Of a stretch of DNA of 64,000 nt, positions 24,201 through 36,146 are shown piece after piece. The DNA is taken from the NCBI RefSeq assembly GCF_005239225.2, contig NC_133294.1, positions 2,108,001 through 2,172,000 on the forward strand, written 5' to 3'. The translations under genes and the position numbers were made by a program. The notes under the pieces are model-generated. The model ran no database searches. It had not been told where the DNA came from and worked only from the letters and a program-made list of their open reading frames with translations. Positions within the stretch are counted from its first letter, which is position 1. Every line of letters starts with the position of its first letter. This DNA is from Populus alba. Its lineage: Eukaryota; Streptophyta; Magnoliopsida; Malpighiales; Salicaceae.

Positions 24201-27200
24201 AAGGAATTAGTTGAAAAAATATTATTCTATAAAATCACTTAGGATGAATAAGGGAGTGAATTTTGTTATACTAATTTTAATGAGTTTTGTGAAGATCATG
24301 GTATAAAAAGACTCCTAACGGTGTCTGCCGAGATCCCACAACAAAATAGTGTGGTAGAGAGAAAGAATAGAAGCATCCTCAACATGACAAGAAGCATGCT
24401 CAAAACCAAGAAGATGTCTAAAGAGTTTCGGGTTGAAGTTGTAGATTATGCTATCTACTTGTCAAATAGGTGTCATACTAAAGGCTTAAATGATATGACT
24501 ACATAAGAAGCATGAAGTGGAAAAAAGCCAAGTGTCTCTTACTTGTATGCAAATGATCAAGTAAGGACCAAGTTAGATGGTAAAAGCAAAAAGATGATCT
24601 TTGTAGGCTATAATCAAAAGTCAAAAGGATACAAACTTTATAACCCTAATGAAGAAAAAATGGTGATTAATAGAGATGTTGAGTTCAGTAAAGAAGGAGC
24701 ATGGGATTGGTAGGTAGATGATGATGAGAAATATGACTTCCTACCAATTCTTAATGAAAAAGATGAAAGTTATGAAGATCATCAAGAACCTATAGTTACA
24801 TCTCCGCAAACACTAACGAGCTCATCTTCTCCTTTTTCAACTTCTTCTTCTTCTTTTTCTAGTGAAAGCTCAAGTAGTGGCACTCCATCAAGTCCACTAA
24901 GAAAGATGAGGATTCTCGATGACTTATGTAAGGTAACTAATTTAATTGATAATGATGTAATATTATATTGTCACCTTGCTACATGTGATCCTATAGTGTT
25001 TGGAGAAGCAATAAAGGATGTCAAATGGAGAATTGTTATGGATGAGGAGATTGCATCAATTGAGAAGAATGACACATGAAGATTGGTTCATAGACTAAAT
25101 GGAAAGAAGACAATAGGTGTCAAGTGGATTTATAAAGAAAAAAGAAAGTGAAATGAAAGGTGGAAAGATAAAAGGCAAGGTTAGTGACAAACATTTATAA
25201 TCAAAAGCATAAAATTGTCTATGATGAAGTGTTTGCTCTAGTTGCAAGATTGGAGACCATTCGATTAATCATTGCCAGTACTGCCCAGCATAGAGGAATA
25301 ATATATCAAATGGGTGTCAAATAAGCTTTTCTAAATGGTTTTCTTAAAGAAGAGGTCTACATTAAGCAACCTATAAGTTATGAAGTGAAGAGACATGAAG
25401 ACAATGTATTAAGGTTGAACAAAGCCTCATATGGATTGAAGCAAGCCCCAGGGGCTTGGTACAATCACTTTGATGGATAATTCTTAAAGAATATATTTGT
25501 TAAATGCCCTTATGAATATGCTATATATGTAAAAATCAAAGAGAGTGGTGATACTCTTATTGTATGTATGTATGTGGATGACTTGATCTTTACATGAAAT
25601 AATCCAAATATGTTTGGAGACTTCAAGTAAACAATGATTAAGAGATAACGGTTATTGGTCTCATGTCCTATTACTTAGGGATTGAGATCAAACAAGGAGA
25701 TAATAAATCTTTAAAATCAAGAGAAGTTTGCAAGGGATGTTCTCAAGAAGTTTAATTTGGAGGATTATGCAAGAGTAAATACTCTAGTTGAATGTGGAGT
25801 AAAGATGTCAAAGAATAATGAAGGTGAGAAGATAACCTCTACAACTTTCAAGAGCTTAGTTAAGAGTTTTAGATATTTAATATGCACTCGTTCAAATATT
25901 TTTTTTTAGAGTAGGACTTGTAAGTTGATTTATGGAGACATCTTCTAGACATGAAGCAAATTCTTTGGTATATCAAAAGTATTGGTTATTTTGGCTTATT
26001 CTACGGTTATTCTAATAGTTTTGAACTTGTGGGTTATAATGATAGTGATTTGGCTAAAGGTGTGAATAATAGAAAGAGCACTACAAATTTTGTTTTCTAT
26101 ATGGGAGACGCAACATTCACATGGAGTTCAAATAAGCAATCCATAGTCACTTTTTCAACATGTGAAACTGAATATGTAGCTAGTACATCATGTGTTTGTC
26201 ATTTTATATGACTAAGAAGATTACTAAAGGATCAACATGTGAAACTGAATATGTAGCTAGTACATCATGTGTTTGTCATTTTATATGACTAAGAAGATTT
26301 CTAAAGGATCAACATGTGAAACTGAATATGTAGCTAGTACATCATGTGTTTGTCATTTTATATGACTAAGAAGATTACTAAAGGATCAACATGTGAAACT
26401 GAATATGTAGCTAGTATATCATGTGTTTGTCATTTTATATGACTAAGAAGATTACTAAAGGAATTGTGAATGCCACAAGAGAAGCCTATTGAAATTTATG
26501 TGGACACCTCATCAGCCATTACATTAGCAAAGAATTCAATATTTCATGATAGAAGTAAACATATTGACACAAGATTTCATTATTTACGAGATTACATTGC
26601 AAACAAGGAAGTTAAAGTCAAGTATGCAAAGATACAAGATCAAGTTGCAGATATATTTACAAAGCCACTCAAATATGATGTTTTTATCAAGATGAGAGAT
26701 GTGTTGAGAGTTATGATTAAAGGGGGATATTAAAAGTAAACTAATTTCTGAAAATTAGTTAAATCGGTTGATCGGTTATAAATGGTTGACTAGTTGAGAC
26801 AGAGCAATCATAAGTTGAAATAATCAATCGGTTTAGTCAGCATAATACAATTCCTATTCAAATTAGAATTTTTTTATATTAGTTTAATTCCTTAATTGTC
26901 TAAGACTCTATGTCTATAAAAAAGCTTGTAATTCATCATTATTAGAAGTACAAAAAATAAAAAAAGAATAACTAAGAGAACTTAGAGAGAATCACTAAAT
27001 AAAAGAATACCCTCCTCTCAATAATCTTATGCTTGAGTTTTTTAATTTTATATTACTATTTTTTTATCTTCTACCACACCCATCCTTCTTCCAAATTTAA
27101 TTTCTACCACACTCATCCTTCTTCCAACAAAAGTATGCAGCTTCTTAAACAGTAAATTATCATAGCCTAACATCATTTGATTTTTTGAAACCACTCAGGA

Positions 27201-28267
27201 AGAATTTAGTCTTCCTTCTTTAAAATATCTGTCCATTTCATTGTAGATAATAATTCAGTGGATTAGTTACTCCTCGGTGATGCTTATGTCCAAAGCTAGC
27301 CTGCTAAATTTGAAACAAATAGAGAGAAAAATAGCCTAAACTATCTATTCACCTAATTCTATTTAGCCAGGGTAATTGTAATACAGTTCAAACGAGAAAA
27401 AAAATCTTTCTAATTTTCACAACACGTGAATGGACCAGCAATCTAATTTCTCAACAAACAAGTTTTCGTATTTGACTCACCGGGCACTGGCTCTGGCACT
27501 TGGGGAGAAGGAACCGGTACCGGCGTTGATGACAGCTGATAGAATTGAGATTCCTCGTACCTTATACTACAACTTGGGGCGAAAATACGCCAACCTCTCT
27601 TAGCTTGGCAACACTGTGTCACATCATCCCTTAAGATTCCCAAACAAGAACTACAATCACTACTATTTATATCTCTGCTACACTGCGTCAAAGCATATCG
27701 TTTTTGAGACCCATCATGACTCGCTGATTGATTAGTCCCGAACATCATATCTGTATATGGAACATATTCTATCAGCGTGTATATCAAACTGAGCGCACCA
27801 AAATTCTGTTCATCTGGTGATGTGGTGTTCTCGTTATTCCACATGAACAATCTTGGATATGTCTGATAAACTCCATGAAAGTTTTTATTCGAGTAACGTA
27901 GCATGCACTCATCGTACCAAATGATTGCAGTTTCATTAGAAGCACATCGCCGTTGGATTTCTCGAGTAGCATTGTTAATGCAGGTTTGACAGGTATTGCT
28001 TGAAACATCACCCCTGCAAAGGTATAGACTGTAAATACCATTAGAACTGTCTGTATAGAAGCTGTTCAGGGAGGCCTTGGAGGATAAAGAACTCAAGAGG
28101 GCGCTAAGGTTTGAAGTGTAACTAGCATTTTCTGTGATATTTTGAGGATCTGAACAGAAGGGGTAAGTGTAAGCTGGTTGGCTAGCAATTGAGCTAATAA
28201 GGGTAATAATTGTGATCAGAACTGAAAGAAAGGACGTGGGATTGAGTAGAAGAAACGTAATTTTCAT
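21277..28267 (-). CDS. cysteine-rich receptor-like protein kinase (CRK), intact, 7 exons
   Basis: Exons 28267-27481, 23061-22939, 22780-22587, 22505-22295, 22190-21953, 21839-21689 and 21597-21277 join in frame with GT/AG borders to give 674 aa. Exon 1 holds a signal peptide (about residues 1-30) and two DUF26 domains with C-x8-C-x2-C at C84/C93/C96 and C196/C205/C208, then a proline-rich stalk. Exon 2 is the transmembrane helix. The kinase has [10 protein letters not shown], the lysine in [16 protein letters not shown] and APE, so it looks catalytically competent. CRKs sit in the plasma membrane and signal in immunity and oxidative stress. The tail ends STASVLLGS, unlike the usual ...SITELDPR end. 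Intron 1 (4.4 kb) carries a copia element in opposite orientation. Confidence 0.92.
23499..23503. repeat. copia target-site duplication, left copy
   Basis: AAAGT, matched by AAAGT at 27130-27134 on the other side of the element. Confidence 0.85.
23504..23775 (+). repeat. copia 5' LTR, truncated
   Basis: Aligns with the first part of the 3' LTR (26728-27000): shared GTAATTCAT-like, TTTAATTCCTT and CTATGTCTATAAAAA phrases, the last a TATA-like box. The LTR's final part is missing. Confidence 0.8.
23828..26733 (+). pseudogene. copia pol remnants: integrase, RT, RNase H
   Basis: A GAG-pre-integrase motif ([15 protein letters not shown]) opens the frame 23874-24242, which continues into the integrase core ([24 protein letters not shown]). 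At 24321-24506 the integrase end reads [15 protein letters not shown] traces include GVKWIYKEK near 25115 and YVDDLIF near 25575. RNase H appears at 25951-26211 ([29 protein letters not shown]) and 26470-26733 ([18 protein letters not shown]). Stops and frameshifts throughout. Gag and protease are absent. The order integrase before RT identifies Ty1/copia. Confidence 0.88.
26156..26463. repeat. 77-bp tandem repeat, four copies, in copia RNase H
   Basis: The unit starting CAACATGTGAAACTGAATA repeats with an exact 77-bp period at 26156, 26233, 26310 and 26387, with one or two substitutions per copy. The unit encodes the [13 protein letters not shown] stretch of RNase H. Because 77 is not a multiple of three, the copies change frame, so the expansion followed loss of coding function or caused it. 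Confidence 0.95.
26728..27129 (+). repeat. copia 3' LTR
   Basis: Starts TATTAAAAGTAAAC (TGTT in the 5' LTR) right after the polypurine tract and ends CCAACA before the AAAGT duplication. It contains an internal duplication of TTTCTACCACAC...CTTCTTCCAA near its end. Confidence 0.85.
27130..27134. repeat. copia target-site duplication, right copy
   Basis: AAAGT, identical to 23499-23503. Confidence 0.85.
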
Positions 28268-28473
28268 CAGGATTAACTTGAGAGAAAATGGTGAGGCGAG
28301 GATATGGTTATGGAATGTATTTGATGAAGTAAAGACAAGTTTTTTTTTGTTTTTTTTTAGATTCGGTCATGAAGTTAGAAATGAAACATCATCAGTTATT
28401 AGTAATATATATTGCAAAAGGTAGATACAACTACCCTTGACAGATTCCGGCCTTAAAGAGTTTCAAAATTCTG

Positions 28474-29380
28474 ACTAAATACGTATAGCAGCATGTTGGT
28501 GACTTTTCTCCTTGTTGAAATTTTCTTTGCAATATGATATTGCAGCGGCGTTAAAGTCAAGAGGTTGTAAAAGAGGAGAAGGTATCAATTGTGCTTTTCT
28601 GACATAGTGTTTTTACAGGTACAGGAGGGTGTTAACTATTGTAGCAGAGAATTGAAAAAAAAATAACAATAAAAAAATAATTAACAAGGATTAATCAAGG
28701 AGGTGAAATCATTGTTCCCTCCTCACCAAATTAAAATAATATATATATTTTTATTTCTTAACATTAGATTTATTAGAGATTAAGTCTTATAAATTATTTC
28801 AATTTACTTCCTATGAAATTATCTAAATCTAATGGCTCGAATCATGAGTTTTGCAGATTAACCCAGTCACTCAAGACTTTTTTTGAGTTTTTTTTTTTGT
28901 AATTGATTTTTTCTAATATTATCTGTTAATATTTGAATTGATTGAAAATTAAATTTTATAATTTATTTTAGATTGCTTTCTATGAGGTTATTAGAGTCTC
29001 ATGAACCAAGTCAAGGTTTTGATGGGTTAACTTGGGACGATTCAGTTTTTTTTCTTCCAATTTTATTGTTTAATATTGGGTTGATTGAGAATTGAGTTTT
29101 ATAATTTATTTTGATTTGCTTTCTATTGAGTTATTTCAGTCTAATGATCCAGGTTTGATATATTAACCTGGATTAACTTGAGTTTTTTTTTTTTTTTTAA
29201 TTTTATTCTTCAACATTAGATTGATTGAAAATTAAAACTTCAATATATATATTTTTTATTTCTTTTCTATGAAGTTGTTAAGTTCTTTTGACTGAGATCG
29301 TAGATTTTTATATATTAACTTGTATTTTAAATATGTTGCTATATCAATATTTTTTAAAAATTATATCATTTTGATTTTTT
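28474..29380. repeat. tandem duplication upstream of the CRK, unit 1
   Basis: ACTAAATACGTATAGCAGCA and the following 0.9 kb recur at 29681-30540 in the same orientation, about 1.2 kb apart. The unit includes the DNA immediately upstream of the minus-strand CRK, with the shared phrase GCGTTAAAGTCAAGAGG, which holds a W-box core (TTGAC) on the minus strand, then T-rich interspersed repeat. No gene inside. Confidence 0.8.
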
Positions 29381-29628
29381 TTGTTTACTTGATTGTCCCT
29401 ATTCATTTTTTTTAAATAGACCAACATACACTTGTTTTACTAATAAGAATACAATCGTTGCATGCTTATAATTTTATTTGAATAACTAGTATGAATAAGA
29501 ACACTTAATTCTGAGGGGTATAGCTTAATTAATCAGGTTTTAGATTTGCTTTTTAGAGATCACCAGTTTCGAGTTCTTAGTAACTTTAAAGCCACTAAAA
29601 ATTGATCTAAACACTCATATTAATCTAA

Positions 29629-29632
<4 letters not shown>

Positions 29633-29676
<44 letters not shown>
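29633..29676. repeat. (AT)22 microsatellite
   Basis: A pure AT dinucleotide run lying exactly between the two units of the tandem duplication. Confidence 0.97.
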
Positions 29677-29678
<2 letters not shown>

Positions 29679-29680
29679 GG

Positions 29681-30540
29681 ACTAAATATCTATAGCAGCA
29701 TGTTGGTGACTTTTCTCCTTGTTGAAAGTTTCTTTACAATATGACATTGCAGTGGCGTTAAAGTCAAGAGGTTGTAAAGAGGAGCAGGTATAAAAACAAA
29801 TTAGCAATAAAAGATTAATTGAGAAGGGGAAATCATTGTTCCATCCTCCTGAAAAAATTAATTATTTAAATAATATTTTTTTTTTATTTTTTAATATTAA
29901 ATTTATTATGAATTAAGCTATATAGATTATTTTAATTTACTTCCAATAAAATTATCTAAATCTCATGACTCGAGTTATGAATTTTGCATATTAATCTATT
30001 TATTTAGTATTTTCTTGGGTTTTTTTGTAATTGAATTTTTTTTAGTTTCATCCGTAAATATTTGGGTTGATTGAATGTTAAACTTTATAATTTGTTTTAG
30101 ATTGTTTTCTATGAGGTTATCAGAGTGTCATGAACGAAGTCAAAGTTTTGACGAGTTAACTTGGGATGACTCATTTTTTTCTTCCAATTTCATTGTTTAA
30201 TATTAGGTTGATTGAGAATTGAGTTTCATAATTTATTTTGATTTGCTTTCAATTGGGTTATTTCAGTCTAATGATCCAAGTTTGATATATTAATCTGGGT
30301 TGATTTGAGTTTTTTTTTCTTTTAATTGTTTTTTTCAATTTTATTCTTCAACATTGAGTTGAATGAGAATTGAGTTTCAATATATTTTAATTTTCTTTTA
30401 TTTACTTTTTATAAAGTAGTTGTGTTCTTTTGACCAAGGTCGTAGATTTTATATATTAACCTGTGTTAACTCGAGTTAATTAAATATGTTACCATTTTAT
30501 TATATTTTAAAAAATTATATCAACTTGATTTTTTTTATTA
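29681..30540. repeat. tandem duplication upstream of the CRK, unit 2
   Basis: Second copy of 28474-29380, starting ACTAAATATCTATAGCAGCA; diverged by several indels and substitutions per 100 bp. Confidence 0.8.
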
Positions 30541-30689
30541 TATAATAAAAAAAAATATAAAAAATATTGATTTACTATCAACCTGGAAAATAAATTAAAT
30601 AAAACCCCATATTAAATGAATAACTGGAAAAAATAAAAAAAAGTTAAAAAAAAAAAATATATATAATATTAAAAAATAAAATTAAAAAA

Positions 30690-31700
30690 TAGGCTAAAAA
30701 ACCCAATAAAAAAATCAATGAGCCTGTTTAAAAAACCTGTTGCTTAAAAGATTTCAATTGCCTCTTCTGGGATTAGAACCCTCAACCTCGGCTCAAGTCC
30801 CCACGCTCTTCAATCAATGAATTACAACATAAATTTACTAATTAAACGCTTAAAATAATAATATCAAACTAGTTTACTGTTTATACAATCGTGTCTCTTT
30901 TAATTATATTGATAATTATTATTAAAAGGAGATCTTATCCTGTTGAATATAAAATATAATTATTTATACAAGTCCAGCCAATAGTTTGAAAAAGACTCCT
31001 CTTTCCAATTGGACTTTTAATCTACGGATATATATACACATCCAGTCATATAGAGTAGCTGCTATCCATTTAATTTGAAAAAAATGAATTTTAAATTTGA
31101 ATCCTCCCATATTTATATATTTTTTATTTTAGAATAAGATTGTTTATATCGGTATAGAAATATAAATACTTGGAAACAAACTAATTTTTCCAGTTATATT
31201 TTAGACTATAAAAAAGGTGCACAGCGTATGTTATTTCTCAAGGATAATATCCACCACGCACGATATATATACAAGCTAATTTTTTATCAGCTAATTTTAA
31301 TAGAGTTTAGTATTTTATGAGTTATATTGTTATCTTACATATTCATTTAAATGAAATCCATTTGAAAAGTTTTACTAATTAGAATGATATAATGATATAA
31401 TGATATTTGAATTTATGATTTTTTAGTTATTGACACTTTGATATTATATTAAAAAGTTATTATAATCTAAAAAATTTAAATTTTTAAATTAAAATTTAAT
31501 ATATAATTTATATTATTCTTCAATAATTTATTTTTCTCATAAAAAATTGTTCCCCAAATAAAAAAAATACATTAGTATTTAGTAGATGTTGATTGGGAAT
31601 AGATTTATAAATGGATCAAGAGTGATGGACTCACATAATGTACTACTATTCAGTTACGTGTTAAACTTCTCCTCCGAGCTAGAAACTTGGCAAAAAATTA
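30690..31700. repeat. duplicon B, left part (matches 9060-9930)
   Basis: Colinear copy of 9113-9925 with indels; it carries one extra stretch (about 31150-31265, including GGATAATATCCACCACGC) not present in copy A. Beyond about 31700 copy B is separated from its right part by several kilobases of inserted DNA. Confidence 0.78.
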
Positions 31701-33124
31701 TCCTATATATTTTTAAAATGGGGTGCAATGGATTTTCAATATAATAAATTAGTAGGTTAATTTAATTCACCACCTCATATCTTGGATCAAACCAATAAAA
31801 TTTTTACATCTCAATATTAAATTCTTTTACATCATTTTGTGATTGATGCATTATTTTATTATGGAAAGATTTAGATTTTTTTAATATCAGCCATTAAATT
31901 GATGATTTAGAAAAAAATAATGATTTATAAATTTTTTATTAATTGGTGCATGGTAGATGATGAACTAGATTCACCTAATAATTTCTCATTTTCAATGTTT
32001 TTCGTCGGGGCAAAGATAAATGTGATTTTTGAAATCTAAAACTTAGTTGAGTTCGAGCTGGGCTAAAGTCATGCTATTTTAGGCTTGGCCCAAAATTTGT
32101 GCTTCATTTCTTAGCATTTGAACCCACATCTATGAAGGCATGTACGAAATAAAACGAAAGCAATTTCAGTTGAAATTAATAAAATATTTAATTAAAATAT
32201 TGGAATGATATGTAGATTACGGAACATGCGGAATCCATTTTATTTAATATGTGTGATAGGTCTTAATGAATATATAACATGTTGATTATCATGTCTTATA
32301 TATTATCAGCAACAAATAAAAATATTATGTAATAAATTTAAATTCAAAAAAATATTAGTTGTCAAAAAACTGTGTTAAATATATGAAAATTTCATTACGT
32401 AAGAGCATGTTTATATATATTAGTTGTCAAAACAATTTGTGTTAAGTATATGAAAAATATCATATGAAAATAATAAATTCAATTCAATAACCCAATAAAA
32501 AAAATAATTGTTGAAAAACTGCATATTTTTTTTTAATGCATGTGAACTGCTTAATAAGTAAAAAAAATACTATCTATATGTGTGTGATCACTGTAACAAA
32601 ATTTTACCCAAAAGAGATAAAAGTACCATGAATAGAACACAACATATTAAATAATAAATTTAAATTCAACAAATAAAAAATATATTAATTGCCAAAAGTT
32701 TGTGTGTTATATGATTAGTATAATACAATGTGACCAATATTCAACAAATATTATTACATTATTTTTGGTGAATATTATATCATTTAAGAAATACCCATGT
32801 ATCATTTAGGCCATAGCAGCACACACTTACACACACTCATAGTTTTTATAATGGTTCATAAATACATGTATGCATGGTTGGCAGCCCACATTCACCCATA
32901 TAAATAGTGTACAATCTATTTAACTCATCCTTTACATAAGGAATGTATATACCCAATCTTCAAAACATAACAACAATGAACCCACACATCATAAACCAAT
33001 TCACAATAATCATAATCAAAATTATACATTCAATCCATCTTCACAACATATATTTAACATAATTCCCAACACTATCCATCCACACTTGGCCTTCCAAACA
33101 CATCCATAATGAGTTTAGTTCAGA
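31701..33124. other. AT-rich intergenic DNA, no gene recognised
   Basis: No frame with a recognisable domain and no clear element border. Near-repeats of the phrase ATATTAGTTGTCAAAA occur at about 32350 and 32415. Confidence 0.5.
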
Positions 33125-33129
33125 ATTTT
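33125..33129. repeat. probable TSD of the short gypsy element, left
   Basis: ATTTT against ATTTC at 34605-34609: four of five bases match. Confidence 0.5.
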
Positions 33130-33503
33130 TGAAACAGAGAGAAGAGAAAGACAAGGAGTAGAGTTCTGGACAATATAATAATCTTTTATTGAATTCAACC
33201 GGCTATATTAATAGTCATTACAACCAACAGGAATAAAGCAACTTAATATAAAGGACTAGGGATAATTTGCTGCAGAATAGAACTCCCGCTGGAAAATAGG
33301 AACGACTTCTCAACTGAAACAAGACGTGGCCTTATCCTCTGTATTATTGAATGAAAGTAACTGAAATGCAATTAATTTGTGCCCACATCCAATGCCCACG
33401 TCTGCAATGAAAATAACTGAAATGCAATTAACTGTACCCCCGTCTGCACCCACGTTCAGTGCACCTCTACCATGCATGCATGCATTGAGTGAAGCACGTA
33501 ACA
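33130..33503 (-). repeat. gypsy 3' LTR
   Basis: Matches 34241-34604 over its length, including AACAAGACGTGGCCTTATCC and CAATTAACTG/CAATTAATTG stretches; it carries one extra ATGC unit near its start. Confidence 0.85.
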
Positions 33504-34240
33504 ATCCTGCCCACTCAAACTGTCCTTATCCTCAAGGACAAAAATGGGGGTAGGACTTAAAAAACTGCCACCCATTTCCCAAGTATGCCTGACTCCGCCG
33601 ATTCTGAATGTCATAGTGAGCTGTTTGTAGTCTGTCTCCATTGATCCCAGGGTCTCCTACCATTGCACCCCCAAAACTACTTGACAGGCTGCCATAGGCA
33701 GAACATAATAATCAGCCGTGATGGTAATTCCAACCTAATTCCTTGGCAATGGCCTGCACATTCTACACGTTCTCGATTAGCTACCACCACTTGAAGTTTC
33801 CTGTCTCTGATGATCGGTAGGCCAAACTGAGTTGTAGTGGCTTAGTCAATGAAATTGTGAGTGCTGCCCCCATCTATCAACATATCAAGCTTTTGTTCTG
33901 TAGTTTTCCTAAGACTTGAATTGTTTGGGGATGTTCAGCACCAACAATACCATGTAAGGAAATCTCAGGTGTCACCTCTATAAGCTCTGCCTCCAGCTAG
34001 TCTTCCTCAGAGTTCTTATCGCAGGGAGAGTCCTCTATCATGAACAATTGTGGCTGTTCACAATGATGGCCTATAAAGTACTTCTCATCATAATAATAAA
34101 AAAGTCCCTTCCCTCATCGTTCCCTAGCTTCCTGATTTGTAATTCTTCAAAACGGAGTAGTTGAAGGTGAGGATCCAATACTTGCTCGTTGATTAGGAGA
34201 GAAGCCTAGAATCCCAGGAGAAGGATTCGAGTGCCCTCTC
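33504..34240 (-). pseudogene. gypsy gag end and protease remnant
   Basis: Minus-strand codons read a degenerate zinc knuckle and HCEQPQLFMIEDSP, then an acidic linker, then LDMLIDGGSTHNFID, the aspartic protease signature with D-G-G for D-S/T-G, followed by a stop. Plant gypsy protease cleaves the polyprotein. The rest of pol is absent. Confidence 0.75.
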
Positions 34241-34604
34241 TGAAATGATTATTCAAAAAGGAGTAGAGTTCTAGACAATATGATAATCCCTTATTGAATT
34301 CAACCAGCTATATTAATAGCCATTACAACCAACAGAAATAAAGCAACTTAATACAAAGGACTAGGGATAACTTACTGCAGAATAGAACTGCCGCTGGAGA
34401 ATATGAACGACTTCTCTACTGAAACAAGACGTGGCCTTATCCTTTGTATTATTGAATGAAAGTAAGTGAAATGCAATTAATATGTACCCACGTCCAATGC
34501 CCTTGTCTGTAATGAAAATAACAGAAATGCAATTAATTGTGCCCTCGTCTGCACTCACGTTCAGTGCACCTCTGCCATGCATGCATTGAGTTAAGCACGT
34601 AACA
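34241..34604 (-). repeat. gypsy 5' LTR
   Basis: Direct repeat of 33130-33503 with scattered substitutions; the TGTTAC terminus is at 34604 on the minus strand. Confidence 0.85.
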
Positions 34605-34609
34605 ATTTC

Positions 34610-36140
34610 CAACCTTTAAACCATATCTTGAATGTTGTTTTGGTATTTTCAAGGTTGCTTGTTCTTAATGATTGCTCAAATTTCATTTTTTTTAATAAAA
34701 AAAGCTCAACAGTTAGACCTATTTTTATTAATATCTTACTTTTATCATATTTTTAAATGTTTATGTTTTGGTTTTTAAGCCTAAATTCCACACACATATT
34801 TATATTTATTTGATTTGTAAAATTACTTTGTGCTTGTTTTTGTGCTTTGGCTTGAAAAGTGTTCCCTTCGTCTAAGTTTATGCTTCTTCTTTTTTTTTTT
34901 TTTTTTCTTATATTGAAAAATATATATATATATATAAACATAAAAATGAAAGGATATGTGTTTCGAACTTGTTTTTGTGTGTGTATCTCCTTTGTCTTGC
35001 TTTACATTATTGTGTGTGTTTTACAGTCTAGGGTGACTTAAGGACATCAATATTCAAATGAAGGTCAATTTATTTGTTCTTGTTTCTTGTTTATGCGTGT
35101 TTTAAGCTTTTTATAGAATGACTAGATTTTTTACAAGTTAATATGAGTTTTGGTGTTAATTATGTTTCTTTTGTTTATGTATGCATTCTTGAGTTTGGTC
35201 GTGTAAGAGGTTCCATGATCGGAGGATGCTTTCAGAGGGCCTGAGGATTGTTTTCGAGACCATTTATTTGGTTAGATGCAATACATTAATTTTGACCATT
35301 TATGACTATGACTTGATCGGAGGTCCTGATGAATTGAGGAGTTACTGTTTTGTAATGAGATTTGAGGCCTTTTTATGCATTATCCTTGGGCTAAAGGCAT
35401 AAAGACCTTTTCCGAGCTTGGACCCAACTAATAAGATTTGAGGCGTTTTTATACATTTGCATACATGTTTAGGAAAATTGATATTTTTGGGTTGGCCTTT
35501 TCATGACACAATTCCAAATCTATTCATCTTAGGTGATTAGTTTTTCTTTAAATATATTGAACACACAAATGGGACTCGAACCAGATGGATTAATTCGGTT
35601 TGTTTAAAGCAAAAAGGATAGAAATGCGATTTCTTAATTTTAAAAGGTAGTTTCTCTACTCATCAAAATCAATTTTAAAATGGATTTTTTAATCATAATA
35701 AAAATTCATTTCTAAGAAGATAATATAATTAAATAATGATTTAAACAATCATTAAATCCAATTATTTTAAAACATCACCAATTTTCAATTATGGTTTTCT
35801 ATGTCTATTTTAATTATTATATTAATCTCTCAATAATGATATTTATATATGTTCTTTCATAATAGGAAAAATCTCACTCATTTGGTAAAAAAGAAGAAGA
35901 AATATTTATATACATTTTAATAAAAATTACTCTTTATTTAATTAATTATTCAATTCATAAAAAAAATATTTACTCTAATTCATTCATTTTTTTAATTATT
36001 ATAAATTATTAAATTGTATCAAAAAAGTATTTTTAAAAATTTACACACACAAAATTATGTGTGTTATAAAACATAGTTGAAAATTATTAAAATAAAAAAT
36101 AGATTGATTAAAGAGATATGTATAGAAAAATAAAAAAATT
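34610..36140. other. AT-rich intergenic DNA
   Basis: No gene recognised. Two phrases, AGATTTGAGGCCTTTTTATGCAT and AGATTTGAGGCGTTTTTATACAT in shortened form, repeat at about 35360 and 35428, and a short (TA)n lies at about 34921-34936. Possibly part of an old LTR element. Confidence 0.45.
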
Positions 36141-36146
36141 AATTTA

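Larger units (their letters stand above)
23504..27129 (+). mobile_element. Ty1/copia element in CRK intron 1
   Basis: The element runs from TGTTGAAAGTAAAC to ...CTTCCAACA between two AAAGT copies. It is oriented plus, opposite to the host gene. The 5' LTR keeps only about its first 270 bp, and its end, the primer binding site and gag are deleted. The pol remnants run in copia order (integrase, RT, RNase H), followed by a polypurine tract (AAAGGGGGA, about 26719-26727) and a 402-bp 3' LTR. Frames are heavily broken. Without it intron 1 would be about 0.8 kb. Confidence 0.9.
33130..34604 (-). mobile_element. internally deleted Ty3/gypsy element
   Basis: Two LTRs in direct orientation flank about 0.74 kb of internal DNA. 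On the minus strand each LTR starts TGTTACGTGC, and the internal part preceding the 3' LTR ends in a purine-rich tract (GAGTGGGCAGGAT). The internal part encodes traces of the Gag end (YFIGHHCEQPQLF) and of the protease (MLIDGGSTHNFID), with stops. Reverse transcriptase, RNase H and integrase are absent, so it could only have moved, if at all, with enzymes from a relative. It splits duplicon B. Confidence 0.82.

Noticed and set aside
26156..26463. CRISPR-like regular repeats
   Set aside because: The 77-bp units are contiguous with no spacers and derive from copia RNase H coding sequence in a plant genome.
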